Shown: positions 16,833 through 26,216 of the stretch, piece by piece
Layout: every line of letters begins with the position of its first letter
How positions within the stretch are numbered: position 1 is the first letter of the stretch
Source: Dictyobacter aurantiacus
Lineage (GTDB): Bacteria > Chloroflexota > Ktedonobacteria > Ktedonobacterales > Ktedonobacteraceae
NCBI RefSeq assembly: GCF_003967515.1
Contig: NZ_BIFQ01000001.1
Span: forward strand, 2,852,001 to 2,916,000
Direction of reading: 5' to 3'
Length of the DNA: 64,000 bases
Program-made: the position numbers and the translations under genes
Notes under the pieces: generated by a model
The model's database searches: none
Told to the model about the DNA's origin: nothing
The model's input: only the letters and a program-made list of their open reading frames with translations

Positions 16833-17059
16833 ATCGTTGTTTAGACGCCCGGTTGCTCCAATAACAGTACTTGCTTTACTGTATTTTCTGGTTTTGGAGC
16901 TAGATAATGTTCCATTCCGTATATAACATCAGAGGACTTTTTTATCTCGCTATTTTTACTTTTTATCCTGTGTCCTCACATATATACCCATCCCGAATGG
17001 GTGTAGAATAAACCATTGTGAGTGCTCAAATAGCATTACAATGAGAAAGAGGTGCCGCA

Positions 17060-17404
17060 ATGGCAGAACGTCCGTCTGATATTCTCACTGAAACCGAGCT
17101 TCTGGATCGTGCTGTGTGGCGAAAATGGAATAAATATACCTGGAGTGGGCTGCTCATTGTTGGAATTGGTTGTCTTCTGATTGTGGTTGGGCTTATGCTG
17201 AAGACAGGTGCTTACTCAGCCGAGGGATTGTTGGTTGGCATTGGCGCGATTGTGGTGCTGATTGGCCTGATACGCGTAGCGATTGGATTGATCAATCCAC
17301 TATCACCGAGCGATATACGCGTCCAAAAAAGGCGCCGCAAAGAAGTAGATGCCGACCCTATATTGAGTACGCTTCAGAGCGATGAAACCGGGCCTTTATC
17401 GTAG
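17060..17404 (+). CDS. small two-pass membrane protein
   Basis: A 114-residue protein with two adjacent helices at about 27-48 (YTWSGLLIVGIGCLLIVVGL) and 54-77 (AEGLLVGIGAIVVLIGLIRVA), then a basic (RVQKRRRKE) cytoplasmic tail. A GAGAAAGAGGTG ribosome site precedes the ATG. No family recognised; it could be a small regulatory membrane protein. The next gene (TetR) is convergent. Confidence 0.7.
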   Translation: MAERPSDILTETELLDRAVWRKWNKYTWSGLLIVGIGCLLIVVGLMLKTGAYSAEGLLVGIGAIVVLIGLIRVAIGLINPLSPSDIRVQKRRRKEVDADPILSTLQSDETGPLS

Positions 17405-17499
17405 TAATGTAGTAAATACATATAAATACATGTGTAGAGTGTGCGGGCTACTATAAATTTCATGGTGGCTCATGCACTCTATTATTTGTTCAGGGGACA

Positions 17500-18201
17500 T
17501 TATAGCGTATGATCGCTATCCACCGTTTCTACCTGATGTCTTTCCCCAACTCCTTGCTCTGCCAATCCATAGAGCAGTACCTGCACGAGCATCTCCGCCT
17601 GTTCTATCTTCAAACCATGACGGCTCGCATGGGAGGGACCATGTTCAGGAACTGTGAGTGGTGGGCGAGAGAGGAATCGGGGAAGCATACTCATAAAGAG
17701 GTAGGCCGCGTTAGTGGCGTCCAATCCACCCATGCTGGGATGGCGCAGGAAGCCTGTTTGAATCCCTTCCTCGAAGATGGAGGCCAGAGGCGCGATCAAA
17801 CCCGTTATAAATAGCTGGTTGAGCAGTTCGCGCATCTGAGGATCAAGCTCGTGCTGGATATCATGCAGCATCTGGCTGATGTCATGCTGTGTTGTGTTAT
17901 AAAGGTAGCGCACGATCAGTCGTAACCGCTCGGCGATCCCTTCGTTACGGCGCACAATGCGTTCCATGGCGCTTTGCGTCTTCCCCGTATTCTCTTTAAT
18001 TACCTCAACGTAGAGGGTCTGCTTATCAGCAAAATAGTGGTAGAGGGCCGGTTGGGTTAGACCACAGGCGTCAGCGATCTGCCGCGTGGATACCGCGCGA
18101 TAGCCGTACTCCATAAATAGCTGCTCGGCTGTACGCAAAATGGTCTGACGTGTCTCCTCCGATTCCTCGCGCGTAGCTGCTCTCTTGGCTCCACGTGACA
18201 T
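17500..18201 (-). CDS. TetR/AcrR-family regulator
   Basis: A 233-residue repressor. The N-terminal DNA-binding domain at about 15-65 shows ETRQTILRTAEQLFMEYGYR followed by AVSTRQIADACGLTQPALYH and YFADKQTLY, the TetR signature. The C-terminal helical ligand domain is unlike specific subfamilies I know. The ATG at 18201 is preferred because GAGG precedes it; two more upstream codons are possible. A 14-bp palindrome and a consensus promoter lie just upstream (18254-18295), so autorepression is likely. No obvious target such as a transporter is adjacent. Confidence 0.92.
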   Translation of the reverse strand: MSRGAKRAATREESEETRQTILRTAEQLFMEYGYRAVSTRQIADACGLTQPALYHYFADKQTLYVEVIKENTGKTQSAMERIVRRNEGIAERLRLIVRYLYNTTQHDISQMLHDIQHELDPQMRELLNQLFITGLIAPLASIFEEGIQTGFLRHPSMGGLDATNAAYLFMSMLPRFLSRPPLTVPEHGPSHASRHGLKIEQAEMLVQVLLYGLAEQGVGERHQVETVDSDHTL

Positions 18202-18253
18202 GAACACCTCGCTCTTGTGCTCCGATTGAGCTGCTTTTTTTGCATCCCGATAT

Positions 18254-18295
18254 TTATCAATTGATAAGTATAGGATGCTTGGATACCCTTGTCAA
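18254..18295 (-). promoter_or_regulatory. TetR promoter with palindromic operator
   Basis: Minus strand TTGACA (18290-18295), 17-bp spacer, TATACT (18267-18272). Just downstream is the perfect palindrome TTATCAATTGATAA (18254-18267) over the expected start site, a good candidate operator. Confidence 0.82.
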
Positions 18296-19059
18296 GCTTG
18301 CTGGCGTTGATGATTATTTGTAATGAGAGATAATACGAAGCGAGCGAAGGGAGGTATTCCTTTCTCCAGGGGCGAGAAGTTCGAGGAGACTTCTCGCCCT
18401 GTCAACGAGCGTCTCCTTGCGAGAAACGTCGTTACAAGAGGCATAGCACCTATCGCGTGTCCATAGATACGCAACAGGTCTATGTCGATGGAAGGTGCCA
18501 GGGAGATGCTTTGGGGGTAAATAGTGATAGTCTGGCTGTTTACCCGCTCATCAGCTGCTCAATCCAGGCAATGATCACATCAATCATTTATGCTTTTTTG
18601 CTGACATCAGTAGTGTATCAGCTTAATATTAAGCGATCATTATTCGAGCGTTAAACTTACAGCCATGTCAACAAAAACATGCAATATCAATGAATTGCTA
18701 AGGATATGAACACCTCTCGTATAGGATAGAAAACAGCATGAAACTACTACAAACGCAATCTATGGGTATTAGATCGACTTTCTATAAGCCGTACGGATTT
18801 ACAGGACCGGCAGCCATCGTATTTGCAATCATGCCAGGGGCGCAAAAGTCCTATATCCGGCAGGATCTCTTACAACCATTTGGGTCATTTACAATGCTGA
18901 AGCACTGTGTTACACTTCGGGTAAGGTTTCAGGCTTAGAGGATTGACGCTATTTATATGAAAACCATTAAATACCACGCTTTTTTGGGTGTGCGAAACCT
19001 TGCAGCCTCGAGAATCCTGTTTCGATCACTGTGTGCGGTGTTTCACAAGGAGGTGCTCT
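18296..19059. other. long intergenic region with one hairpin
   Basis: About 760 bp without a convincing gene. A hairpin with an 11-bp stem (GGGCGAGAAGT with its complement, 18368-18400) is the clearest structure. Three frames of 60-66 codons exist but lack ribosome sites and coding character. A weak promoter-like pair TTGACG and TTAAAT at 18943-18972 could serve the gene at 19060. Confidence 0.5.
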
Positions 19060-19506
19060 ATGGCTGGCTGGGAAGATGAATTGTCTGTGTTGCTGAGCGA
19101 GCTAGGTGTACAGCAAGAAGAGCCCCAGGCTCATTTGCGACAATCACGTAAAACCATGCGCAGCGACGTCAAGCGACGTGAGCAATTCGCGGATGCACTG
19201 TTGTGGAACAATGGTGATGATGCGGCTGAAGACGATGGCGACCCCTGGATAGATGACCTGGATATGATGCGCCACGAGGTCGATTCTATTGTGAGCCAGG
19301 TGGTGTTGTTGATGCAGCGTGGAGATATGGATGCAGCCCTTAAAGAAGATGTGATGGTGGTGTTGCGCGCGTTGAGACGCCGCATACCGATGGCCCAGCA
19401 GTCCGCGAATAGCGATGAAGCCTATCTGGAGTCAGCGTCCGCGCTGCTACACTTTTGTCGGCTGGTCCTGCAGTTGAGTGAGTTTTCGGCCGAAGATTTC
19501 TCATAA
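19060..19506 (+). CDS. acidic hypothetical protein, 148 residues
   Basis: Starts MAGWEDELSVLLSELGVQQE after an AAGGAGGTG ribosome site. Acidic and helical, with DDLDMMRHEVDSIVSQVVLLM and a DEAYLESASALLHFCRLVLQL C-terminal helix. No domain recognised. The longer frame to 18988 lacks a ribosome site. Single gene with a terminator near 19615. Confidence 0.72.
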   Translation: MAGWEDELSVLLSELGVQQEEPQAHLRQSRKTMRSDVKRREQFADALLWNNGDDAAEDDGDPWIDDLDMMRHEVDSIVSQVVLLMQRGDMDAALKEDVMVVLRALRRRIPMAQQSANSDEAYLESASALLHFCRLVLQLSEFSAEDFS

Positions 19507-19614
19507 CCCTCTTTGACAGCTATATTTCTATCTATGATTTTTTGCCGCTCGTCCACCTGACTGATGATATCCGTACTGACAAGTACATGCTCGCCTGCTT
19601 TTTTCCCTCTTTAC

Positions 19615-19636
19615 CTATCCTTCGGGGTAGTTTTTT
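19615..19636 (+). terminator. UUCG-loop terminator
   Basis: Stem CTATCC / GGGTAG closed by a TTCG tetraloop, followed by six T. It lies about 110 bp behind the gene at 19060. Confidence 0.8.
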
Positions 19637-19664
19637 GCTCCTGATTGAACAACTATCCGTTTTC

Positions 19665-19694
19665 TTGACACACTTCAATATAAGCTGACATACT
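19665..19694 (+). promoter_or_regulatory. candidate promoter for the 19868 gene
   Basis: TTGACA at 19665-19670 and CATACT at 19689-19694 with an 18-bp spacer, roughly 170 bp before the ATG. Confidence 0.5.
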
Positions 19695-19867
19695 GATGCA
19701 GACGTCCTGCCGCCTTTATCGTGTAGAGCGCTGCAGGAGCCAGACAGGTGGATATGTGGGCTTCTTGCGGTATACCTGCGTTCATGTTTTGCCCGACCTA
19801 TACATCGATAATGGTTTGTGACGCGTGTTCCCTAATAGGTAGCGTTGCTTTGAATGAGGAGGTTGTT

Positions 19868-20875
19868 ATGAAATCTAATCAGAAGAAGAATATATCCCAG
19901 GATGCGGGCCGCTGGGCCCGGGTTGGTGCTTTATCGGCCAGTACACTGGCCCCCGTTGTTGATGCCGCGATTGAACGTATCCGTGCCCAGCAAGAGGCGG
20001 AGCAGGCCGCCGCTGACATTCGTGATGCTAAGCGCAAAGAGATGATCGCCGCCCTTGCCAATGACGCGCAGCCCGACCTGCAAGAGCGTTTGCAGTCAAT
20101 CGGGACCGCACTGTCAGATGTTTTGGCGGATCTGCGTGAGCGCTCCACCAATCAGGCTATGTTGAAGCGTGCTAATGAATTGACAGAAGATTTCATTGCG
20201 CGCAGTAATAAGTTTTCGCAAACCCTGGCCGAGCGTGGTAGCGATTTCTCGCATGAGCTAGGAAAGCGCAGCAGTGAGATCTCGCATGAGCTGGGAAAGC
20301 GTGGTAGCGATTTCTCTCAAGAACTGGGGAAGCGCAGCAGTGAGTTCTCTCAAGAACTGGGGAAGCGTAGCCGTAAGGCGCAGCGCAGCATCGCGCAACA
20401 GGATCGTAAACTCTGGATCTTTCTGGGGTTTGGCTGTGGTTTAACGGTGGCGGGCATTGTGACGTTTATGCTGGTGCGCCGACGCCTGCGTGATACCGAC
20501 GTTTCCAATGATTCCTCTATTCAAATGAATTATGATGCCAATCTCTCAACGATCCATGTTTCACAGCCCAGGGGCGAAATTCATGCGATCAGCAATACGG
20601 CCAGCCAGCCAGAATCTTATCCCTTTGGCGAGCTGAAGACGGTCACTGCTTACGATGGCCCTGTCTCTGATAAGAGCGCGGAGGAGTTGGCCGCGACCGC
20701 GCAAGCGGCTCCGAGCGACGCCATTTTTGTGGGTCTGGCCAGTACTAGAAAATATTATCCGGTTGAAACACCTCTGGATCAGCTGGGCACAGCTGATGGC
20801 ACGCCTGTGGATGTGATCTACTTCTCTTCCGAGCAGGAGGCGCAGACACAGGGTTTTACCGCCGCTAACTTCTAG
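19868..20875 (+). CDS. membrane protein with 11-residue helical repeats
   Basis: A 335-residue protein. The N-terminal half is a long charged helix (AIERIRAQQEAEQAAADIRD) that includes four consecutive 11-residue repeats of the form GSDFSHELGKR / SSEFSQELGKR (codons at 20237-20368). One membrane helix follows at about 181-201 (LWIFLGFGCGLTVAGIVTFML), then an RRR stop and a C-terminal domain with little sequence identity. Eleven-residue periodicity favours right-handed coiled coils or amphipathic, membrane-associated helices. The start is set by GAGGAGG. The longer frame from 19748 is rejected. Role unknown; a cell-envelope or nucleoid link is only a guess. Confidence 0.82.
   Translation: MKSNQKKNISQDAGRWARVGALSASTLAPVVDAAIERIRAQQEAEQAAADIRDAKRKEMIAALANDAQPDLQERLQSIGTALSDVLADLRERSTNQAMLKRANELTEDFIARSNKFSQTLAERGSDFSHELGKRSSEISHELGKRGSDFSQELGKRSSEFSQELGKRSRKAQRSIAQQDRKLWIFLGFGCGLTVAGIVTFMLVRRRLRDTDVSNDSSIQMNYDANLSTIHVSQPRGEIHAISNTASQPESYPFGELKTVTAYDGPVSDKSAEELAATAQAAPSDAIFVGLASTRKYYPVETPLDQLGTADGTPVDVIYFSSEQEAQTQGFTAANF
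20237..20368 (+). repeat. four 33-bp in-frame tandem repeats
   Basis: Four 33-bp units encoding GSDFSHELGKR, SSEISHELGKR, GSDFSQELGKR, SSEFSQELGKR. Units 1 and 3 and units 2 and 4 are closest, suggesting duplication of a 66-bp pair. Confidence 0.9.
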
Positions 20876-20898
20876 CCTGTACATAGATACGTTCGGGT

Positions 20899-20937
20899 TG
20901 GGGAGCATATATATGGTTATATGCCTCCCCTTTATTT
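20899..20937. terminator. bidirectional terminator
   Basis: Hairpin GGGGAGCATATA with TATATGCCTCCCC (one bulge), followed by TTTATTTG on the plus strand. It separates the convergent genes at 19868 and 20932. Confidence 0.8.
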
Positions 20938-21384
20938 GTTTCTGTACTGTTTTGGGACCTGACCTTCTTTGAATCCTTCATTGAGAATGCCATGTTGAAT
21001 CAGGTAGCGGAGAAATAGCAGGTGGTTCTCTGCGTCAGTGCTATCCTGGGCTGGCTGTTCGCTGGCTACCACCGACTGTTGGGCGGATAAAATAGAAGGT
21101 TGCCCAAAGAAATTACTCTCGTCGGGAGATGGGATACCGGCGTCCGCTGCCATGGGATGCTCAATCGATGGTGCATTCAGGTCGTGTTCAATGGCGATGG
21201 TTGTGTTGTTGGATTGGGAATTGACCGCCTCGGCTCCGTTGATGCTTGTGTACCAGGCCGCTTCTGGAACGGCGCTCCAGGCCCTACTGTCGCTTGCTTG
21301 AACGCGATTGACGGTGGCTGTGCTTCTCCACGGCCACCAGCTAAATAATCTGTTCAACCAACGCTTGAACGTTTGCATGATCAT
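20932..21384 (-). CDS. hypothetical protein, 150 residues
   Basis: Starts MIMQTFKRWLNRLFSWWPWR, an amphipathic aromatic N-terminus that may touch the membrane. A low-complexity middle follows, then a folded-looking C-terminal segment ENHLLFLRYLIQHGILNEGF that resembles short helical C-terminal modules in other proteins of unknown function. The ribosome site GAGGGCAAG is somewhat distant from the ATG. Family not recognised. Confidence 0.62.
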   Translation of the reverse strand: MIMQTFKRWLNRLFSWWPWRSTATVNRVQASDSRAWSAVPEAAWYTSINGAEAVNSQSNNTTIAIEHDLNAPSIEHPMAADAGIPSPDESNFFGQPSILSAQQSVVASEQPAQDSTDAENHLLFLRYLIQHGILNEGFKEGQVPKQYRNK

Positions 21385-21679
21385 CGTATTTCTTGCCCTC
21401 GCTAGTGTAGGGATGCCAAATACAGTGACAAAAGCTCTGAGGACGCGCTACAGAAAATACCAGATGGCATTAAAGAGGATATAGAAACATAGTAGCATAT
21501 CAATGGTAACTCGTCAAACATACTTGCAATTTTATATACGGCGTGCCATAATCAAGGGGGTCAGGCCTTTGGGAAAGGTCTTTTGATGTTTACTCTGGCA
21601 AAAGTTCCATATACGTGGATATGGAGCATTTGATGATCTGCGACTTTTCTGAAATAGCATAGAAAGACAGGTGTCGGAC

Positions 21680-21886
21680 ATGCAGGAAGACGTTCTTGGA
21701 ACCCGACGAACTGCCGTCACGGAAACGTATGTCACTTGTGCGAGGTGCGGGAAGGCAACTCGTCTCCGGTACGCCCGCGTGGTTCAAAGCGATGTTCTTT
21801 CAGAGAGCAATTCCGAGTATGAATATCTTTGTTCGGAATGCCAGAAAGCTCTTGCCTCGGGAGAGAAGGATCTCCCTCTCGGGTAG
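21680..21886 (+). CDS. small zinc-ribbon protein
   Basis: A 68-residue protein. CARCGK at about 19-24 and CSEC at about 51-54 form two CxxC pairs typical of a zinc ribbon, with a short basic stretch (TRLRYARVV) between. A GTG three codons upstream (21671) is an alternative start. No wider family recognised. Such small ribbons often bind nucleic acid or serve as adaptors. It stands alone between a divergent gene and hsp20. Confidence 0.7.
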   Translation: MQEDVLGTRRTAVTETYVTCARCGKATRLRYARVVQSDVLSESNSEYEYLCSECQKALASGEKDLPLG

Positions 21887-22017
21887 AGCACAACATCTTT
21901 TATTGTAGCGTCGATTAGGCAAAAGGTAGCAGGCATTCAGTATGCGGTGCATGGAATAAATGCCTGTCCTTTTGCCTTTTTCTATAGAGATACACGTCCC
22001 CTTCTTCCAGCGTTTGT

Positions 22018-22042
22018 GCTTGTGGTGATATGGTATACAAGC
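22018..22042. promoter_or_regulatory. possible operator upstream of hsp20
   Basis: Inverted repeat GCTTGT...ACAAGC with a 13-bp centre, about 80 bp before the hsp20 start. It is loosely like HAIR-type (HspR) sites but lacks the full CTTGAGT consensus, so this is weak. Confidence 0.3.
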
Positions 22043-22119
22043 AAGTTTCTTCGTTCATTATATAGGTAAGTAGAGGCCGTGTGCCATCCCTTTTGATTTG
22101 TGTGATAGGGGGAAATGCT

Positions 22120-22596
22120 ATGCGCATGCGCTATCGGTATGTGACCTATCGGTCCCGTGAAGGGTCACAAAAGCAACTGGAGCAGCATTATCGTCAACTT
22201 CTCAATGACGCGCTTCGCCAGGGCCAGCAGTCGATCCTGCAGCAGTCTACGACATGGTGCCCTTCGGCCGATATTCTTGAGTCAGCCGATCTGATCCGGG
22301 TGAAGATCGAGCTCGCTGGCATGCAAGAAGAAAATATTGAAGTGACCCTGTACGAAAATGCGCTGGTTGTCAGTGGTGAGCGTCGCGACATTCACGAGGC
22401 TCGTGAAGGCTTGAGCTATCAAGAAGCACAGATTCGCTATGGCCCCTTCCGGCTAGAAGTATTTATTCCCCGACCCATCAATCAAGATGCGGTTACGGCC
22501 CGTTATGAGAATGGCATGCTCTTTGTTGATTTACCAAAGGTGTCTGCTAAAAAGGTGGAGCAGGTGCGCATTCAGGGTGCCGTGAAACAAGAGTAG
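22120..22596 (+). CDS. Hsp20/alpha-crystallin small heat shock protein
   Basis: A 158-residue ATP-independent holdase. The alpha-crystallin domain spans about 48-145: ADILESADLIRVKIELAGMQ, then ENIEVTLYENALVVSGERRD, then GPFRLEVFIPRPINQDAVTA and YENGMLFVDLPKV, with the A/GxLxVxLPK-type closing strand. It starts behind GGGGGA. It ends 30 bp before lon on the same strand, so holdase and protease are probably co-transcribed as a protein quality-control unit. Heat-shock control is likely but no clear CIRCE or HAIR site is visible. Confidence 0.95.
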   Translation: MRMRYRYVTYRSREGSQKQLEQHYRQLLNDALRQGQQSILQQSTTWCPSADILESADLIRVKIELAGMQEENIEVTLYENALVVSGERRDIHEAREGLSYQEAQIRYGPFRLEVFIPRPINQDAVTARYENGMLFVDLPKVSAKKVEQVRIQGAVKQE

Positions 22597-22626
22597 CATT
22601 ATTCGAAATATGTAGAGAAGAATTTT

Positions 22627-25488
22627 ATGGAAAAGATTACAAATCAGCATGCGGCAGATCCGCAAGAGGATGTGATGCAACAGGCAAACTCACATAATGT
22701 GGATGAGCTTCTTGAGAATCAGCCTATCGCTGCGGATGCATTTGAAGATGTGCCTGCCAGCGATGCCGACGCTGATCAGGAGCAAATTCCCTCTTCCTCA
22801 GAGGAGGATGAGGTGTCGGAGCCTTCATCGCCTTCTGATGACGATCCTTCTGATGAGAAGGCGCCTGATGAGACGACTACTACTTCGACTGATACAAACG
22901 AACCCGCTTCCGAAGGTGAGTTCGGTGAGCTACCAGCGCACGGAGAAGATGAGGAGCGCTTACATATTCCTGAGGTGTTGCCCATCCTGCCTTTAAAGGA
23001 TACGGTGATCTATCCCTTCTCCGTCCAGCCTTTCTCGGTTGGGCAGGAACGCTATATTCGTTTGATTGATGATGTGATGCGTGGCAATCGTATGGTGGTG
23101 CTGGTGGCCCAGAAGTCGCCGGATATCGATCATGCGGGTCCGGATGACATCTATCGCGTCGGTACGGTCTCACGCGTCGGTCGTATGTTCAGGATGCCCG
23201 ATGGGACGGTGCAGATCGCCGTTCAGGGCCTGGAGCGCGTGACTATCGATGAGTTCACGCAGGAGAAGCCGTACCTGCAGGCTCGTGTGACGGCCAAACC
23301 CGATATCCAGGAGGATGATACCGAGACCGAGGCGATCAAACGCAATGTGATTAGCTACTTCCAGCGTCTGGTCGCCCTGGTACAGAATGTGCCGGAGGGG
23401 GTGGCCGCGGCAACCTTGAATCTGGAGGAGCCGCGCCAGGTTGTCTACGTGATCGCGACCTTTGTGCAGATGGATATGGAGTTGCGCCAGAAGCTGCTTG
23501 AGATCGATTCTGTACATGAGAAACTGAGCCAGCTGAGTACTTTCCTGGCCCATGAGCTGGAAATCCTGGAGCTGGGAAAGAAGATTCAGAATAGCGCCCA
23601 GGAAGAGATGGGAAAGGTTCAGCGAGAATACCTGCTGCGCGAACAGCTGAAGGCCATTCAGCGGGAACTGGGCGAGGAGAGCGAGGAGCAGGCGACCGTT
23701 AATGAGCTGCGGCGCAAAATTGAAGAGGCGAAGATGCCCGAGGAGGCCTATAAAGAGGCCAACCGCGAGCTGTCGCGCCTTGAGAAGCTGCCAACGGTCT
23801 CGCCCGAATACAGCATTATCCGTACCTACGTTGAGCTGCTGGCGTCGCTGCCCTGGAATAAAGGTACCGCTACCGAGATCGATGTTCCTCATGCCCGCGA
23901 AGTGCTGGATGAGGATCATTATGATCTGCAGAAGATTAAAGAGCGCATCCTGGAGTACCTGGCGGTACGCCGCCTGAAAGAGGATCGCCTGTCGGAGGAG
24001 ATGGCGCACGAGCGTGAGCTTGATGGTGAGAGGGAAGGGGTCGAGGTCGAAAAGCTTGTGCCCACGCAGCCGCTGAAGGACCAGGAGGCGGCCCGTCCTC
24101 TGCATCGTGAGCCTATCCTGTGCTTCGTTGGCCCGCCGGGAGTTGGTAAAACTTCGCTGGGACAGTCGATCGCCCGGGCGCTGGGCCGTAAGTTCGCGCG
24201 TATGTCGCTGGGCGGCATCCGCGATGAGGCTGAGATTCGCGGCCATCGCCGTACCTATATCGGTGCCATGCCAGGACGTATCATCCAGACCCTACGTCGC
24301 GTCGAGGCCAATGATCCGGTGATTATGCTGGATGAGGTGGATAAAGTCGGTGCCGATTGGCGCGGTGATCCGTCGTCCGCGCTGCTTGAGGTGCTGGACC
24401 CCGAGCAGAATTTCAATTTCCGCGATAACTACCTGGACCTGCCCTTTGACCTGTCACGGGTGATGTTTATCGCTACCGCCAACGCGCTGGAACCGATTCC
24501 CGCCCCGTTGCGCGACCGTATGGAGATTCTGGAGCTGTCCGGCTATACCGAGGAGCAGAAGCTGCATATCGCTCGCAACTACCTGCTTTCCAAGCAGCGC
24601 GAGTCTAACGGCTTGAAGCCGGATGAATTGACGATTGACGATGATGCGATTCGCCGCCTGATTCGCGATTATACACGCGAGGCCGGTGTGCGTAATCTGG
24701 AGCGCCAGGTGGGCTCGCTGTGCCGTAAGGTGGCGCGCCAGGTCTCCGAAGGCCTGCCAACCCCGGTACACGTTACCGCGGATAAGGTGACCGAGTACCT
24801 GGGCCGCCAGCGTTTCTTCGATGAGGCGGCCGAGCGCATCGACCGTCCCGGTATTGCCACGGGCATGGCCTGGACCTCGGTGGGTGGCGAGATCATGTTT
24901 ATCGAAGCGGCGACTATGCCGGGCAAAGAGGAGCGCCTGATCCTGACAGGCCAGTTGGGTGACGTGATGAAAGAGTCTGCCATCGCTGCTCTGAGCTATG
25001 TGCGCTCCAATGCGGCCGCCCTGGGACTGCCCAGGAACGTGTTCGAGGGCCAGAACGTGCATATCCACGTCCCGGCTGGAGCTATTCCTAAGGATGGACC
25101 CTCGGCCGGTGTGACGATGGTGACGGTGCTGGTCTCACTGGCCAGTGGCCGTAAAGTGCGTTCGGATGTAGCCATGACCGGCGAGATTACCCTGCGCGGT
25201 AAGGTCATGCCGATTGGCGGCGTCAAAGAAAAGGTGCTGGCGGCTTACCGCTCCGGCATCCGCTCGGTGATCCTACCTGCCAAAAACGAGGCCGAGTTCA
25301 TGGAGGATATCCCCAACGAACTGCGCGAGCAGATGCACTTCACCTTTGCCAGCGACATTCGTCAGGTCCTCGATACCGCCCTGGTCCCTGAGGATGAGGA
25401 GAAGGCCTCCGCCAACGGCGACGGCCGCCATCGCAAACGCAAGTCCGAAAAAGGCGAGAAAGGCGAGAAAGCTATCGCCAAGGCATAA
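22627..25488 (+). CDS. lon: ATP-dependent protease Lon
   Basis: Lon, 953 residues, a soluble hexameric AAA+ protease. Residues 1-115 are an acidic Ser/Asp/Glu-rich extension not found in standard Lon. The substrate domain then starts at [19 protein letters not shown]. Walker [10 protein letters not shown] lies at 502-510, Walker B is [10 protein letters not shown], and the arginine-finger region follows. The catalytic dyad is Ser826 (PKDGPSAG) and Lys867 (PIGGVKEK). An insertion of about 40 charged residues ([17 protein letters not shown]) interrupts the usual link just before Walker A. A basic tail ([15 protein letters not shown]) ends the protein. Co-transcribed with hsp20; a terminator follows. 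Confidence 0.97.
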   Translation: MEKITNQHAADPQEDVMQQANSHNVDELLENQPIAADAFEDVPASDADADQEQIPSSSEEDEVSEPSSPSDDDPSDEKAPDETTTTSTDTNEPASEGEFGELPAHGEDEERLHIPEVLPILPLKDTVIYPFSVQPFSVGQERYIRLIDDVMRGNRMVVLVAQKSPDIDHAGPDDIYRVGTVSRVGRMFRMPDGTVQIAVQGLERVTIDEFTQEKPYLQARVTAKPDIQEDDTETEAIKRNVISYFQRLVALVQNVPEGVAAATLNLEEPRQVVYVIATFVQMDMELRQKLLEIDSVHEKLSQLSTFLAHELEILELGKKIQNSAQEEMGKVQREYLLREQLKAIQRELGEESEEQATVNELRRKIEEAKMPEEAYKEANRELSRLEKLPTVSPEYSIIRTYVELLASLPWNKGTATEIDVPHAREVLDEDHYDLQKIKERILEYLAVRRLKEDRLSEEMAHERELDGEREGVEVEKLVPTQPLKDQEAARPLHREPILCFVGPPGVGKTSLGQSIARALGRKFARMSLGGIRDEAEIRGHRRTYIGAMPGRIIQTLRRVEANDPVIMLDEVDKVGADWRGDPSSALLEVLDPEQNFNFRDNYLDLPFDLSRVMFIATANALEPIPAPLRDRMEILELSGYTEEQKLHIARNYLLSKQRESNGLKPDELTIDDDAIRRLIRDYTREAGVRNLERQVGSLCRKVARQVSEGLPTPVHVTADKVTEYLGRQRFFDEAAERIDRPGIATGMAWTSVGGEIMFIEAATMPGKEERLILTGQLGDVMKESAIAALSYVRSNAAALGLPRNVFEGQNVHIHVPAGAIPKDGPSAGVTMVTVLVSLASGRKVRSDVAMTGEITLRGKVMPIGGVKEKVLAAYRSGIRSVILPAKNEAEFMEDIPNELREQMHFTFASDIRQVLDTALVPEDEEKASANGDGRHRKRKSEKGEKGEKAIAKA

Positions 25489-25500
25489 TAGTGAATAACG

Positions 25501-25541
25501 AGAAGGGGGCCGGGCGCGTCTGCGTTCGGCCCCCTTCTTGT
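25501..25541 (+). terminator. terminator of hsp20-lon
   Basis: Perfect 12-bp stem AGAAGGGGGCCG with its complement, inner pairing in the loop, then TGTTGTT. It starts 12 bp after the lon stop. Confidence 0.88.
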
Positions 25542-25656
25542 TGTTCACCGGCTCTTCCAACCAGATGGGTATATTGGTCGGCAAAATTGTCACACGTAGA
25601 CGCTTCGGGCTGATTACTAAGGTGAGATCTCAAAAATGTGCTGAAAGGAACGTCTG

Positions 25657-26211
25657 ATGTATCAACCCGACAGCCCTCCTCTACCGGAAGGAATCGATTT
25701 TGATCTATTGTACCGCACGCATGCGCGGACCGTCTTGCGCTATCTTATGTCGCGTGTGGCGCTCAAAGAAGATGCGGAGGATCTTTTAATTGAGGTCTTC
25801 CTTGCCTCTTTTCGGAATCTGAAGAGACCGCAGATGAGCCATGCTGAGCAGCAGGCATGGTTATTGCGTGTCGCTCGTAATAAATTGGCTGACCACTATC
25901 ATCGCGGTCATCCTGAGGAGAAACCTCTTCTCATCGAGGATGTGTTCGAGACGTTGACGGAGGAAGATATTTCTCAGCTACCGGAGCCATCGACCTTACG
26001 TCAGGAAGACCATCTGCATCTGATGAAGCATGTCAGAAAGCTTAATGACCTCCAACAAGAAATATTACGCCTGCGGTTTGGCTATGGTATGTCTTCTGCT
26101 GACATTGGCCAGAGACTCAACAAAAACGCCACGACTATTCGCGCAACTCTATCCCGTACCTTGAATAAACTGCGTGTAATTTATGAAAAACTCGAAAAAC
26201 AGGAGCTGTAG
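25657..26211 (+). CDS. ECF-type RNA polymerase sigma factor
   Basis: A 184-residue sigma-70-family factor. Region 2 at about 18-80 (FDLLYRTHARTVLRYLMSRV, then EDAEDLLIEVFLASFRNL and AWLLRVARNKLADHYHR) and region 4 at about 120-175 (LNDLQQEILRLRFGYGMSSA, then DIGQRLNKNATTIRATLSR) are both present, with no region 3, as in ECF factors. Its stop is 5 bp before the next gene, a membrane protein with an intracellular N-terminus and extracellular propeller, which is probably its anti-sigma or sensor partner. Likely autoregulated from a promoter in 25540-25656 that I cannot assign. Confidence 0.93.
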   Translation: MYQPDSPPLPEGIDFDLLYRTHARTVLRYLMSRVALKEDAEDLLIEVFLASFRNLKRPQMSHAEQQAWLLRVARNKLADHYHRGHPEEKPLLIEDVFETLTEEDISQLPEPSTLRQEDHLHLMKHVRKLNDLQQEILRLRFGYGMSSADIGQRLNKNATTIRATLSRTLNKLRVIYEKLEKQEL

Positions 26212-26216
26212 AAGGA

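Noticed and set aside
18457-18938. two short plus frames of 65 and 66 codons
   Set aside because: No ribosome sites, no conserved-looking composition, and stop-rich surroundings.
23170-24246. 358-codon minus frame inside lon
   Set aside because: Mirror frame; Leu/Gln-rich, no family pattern.
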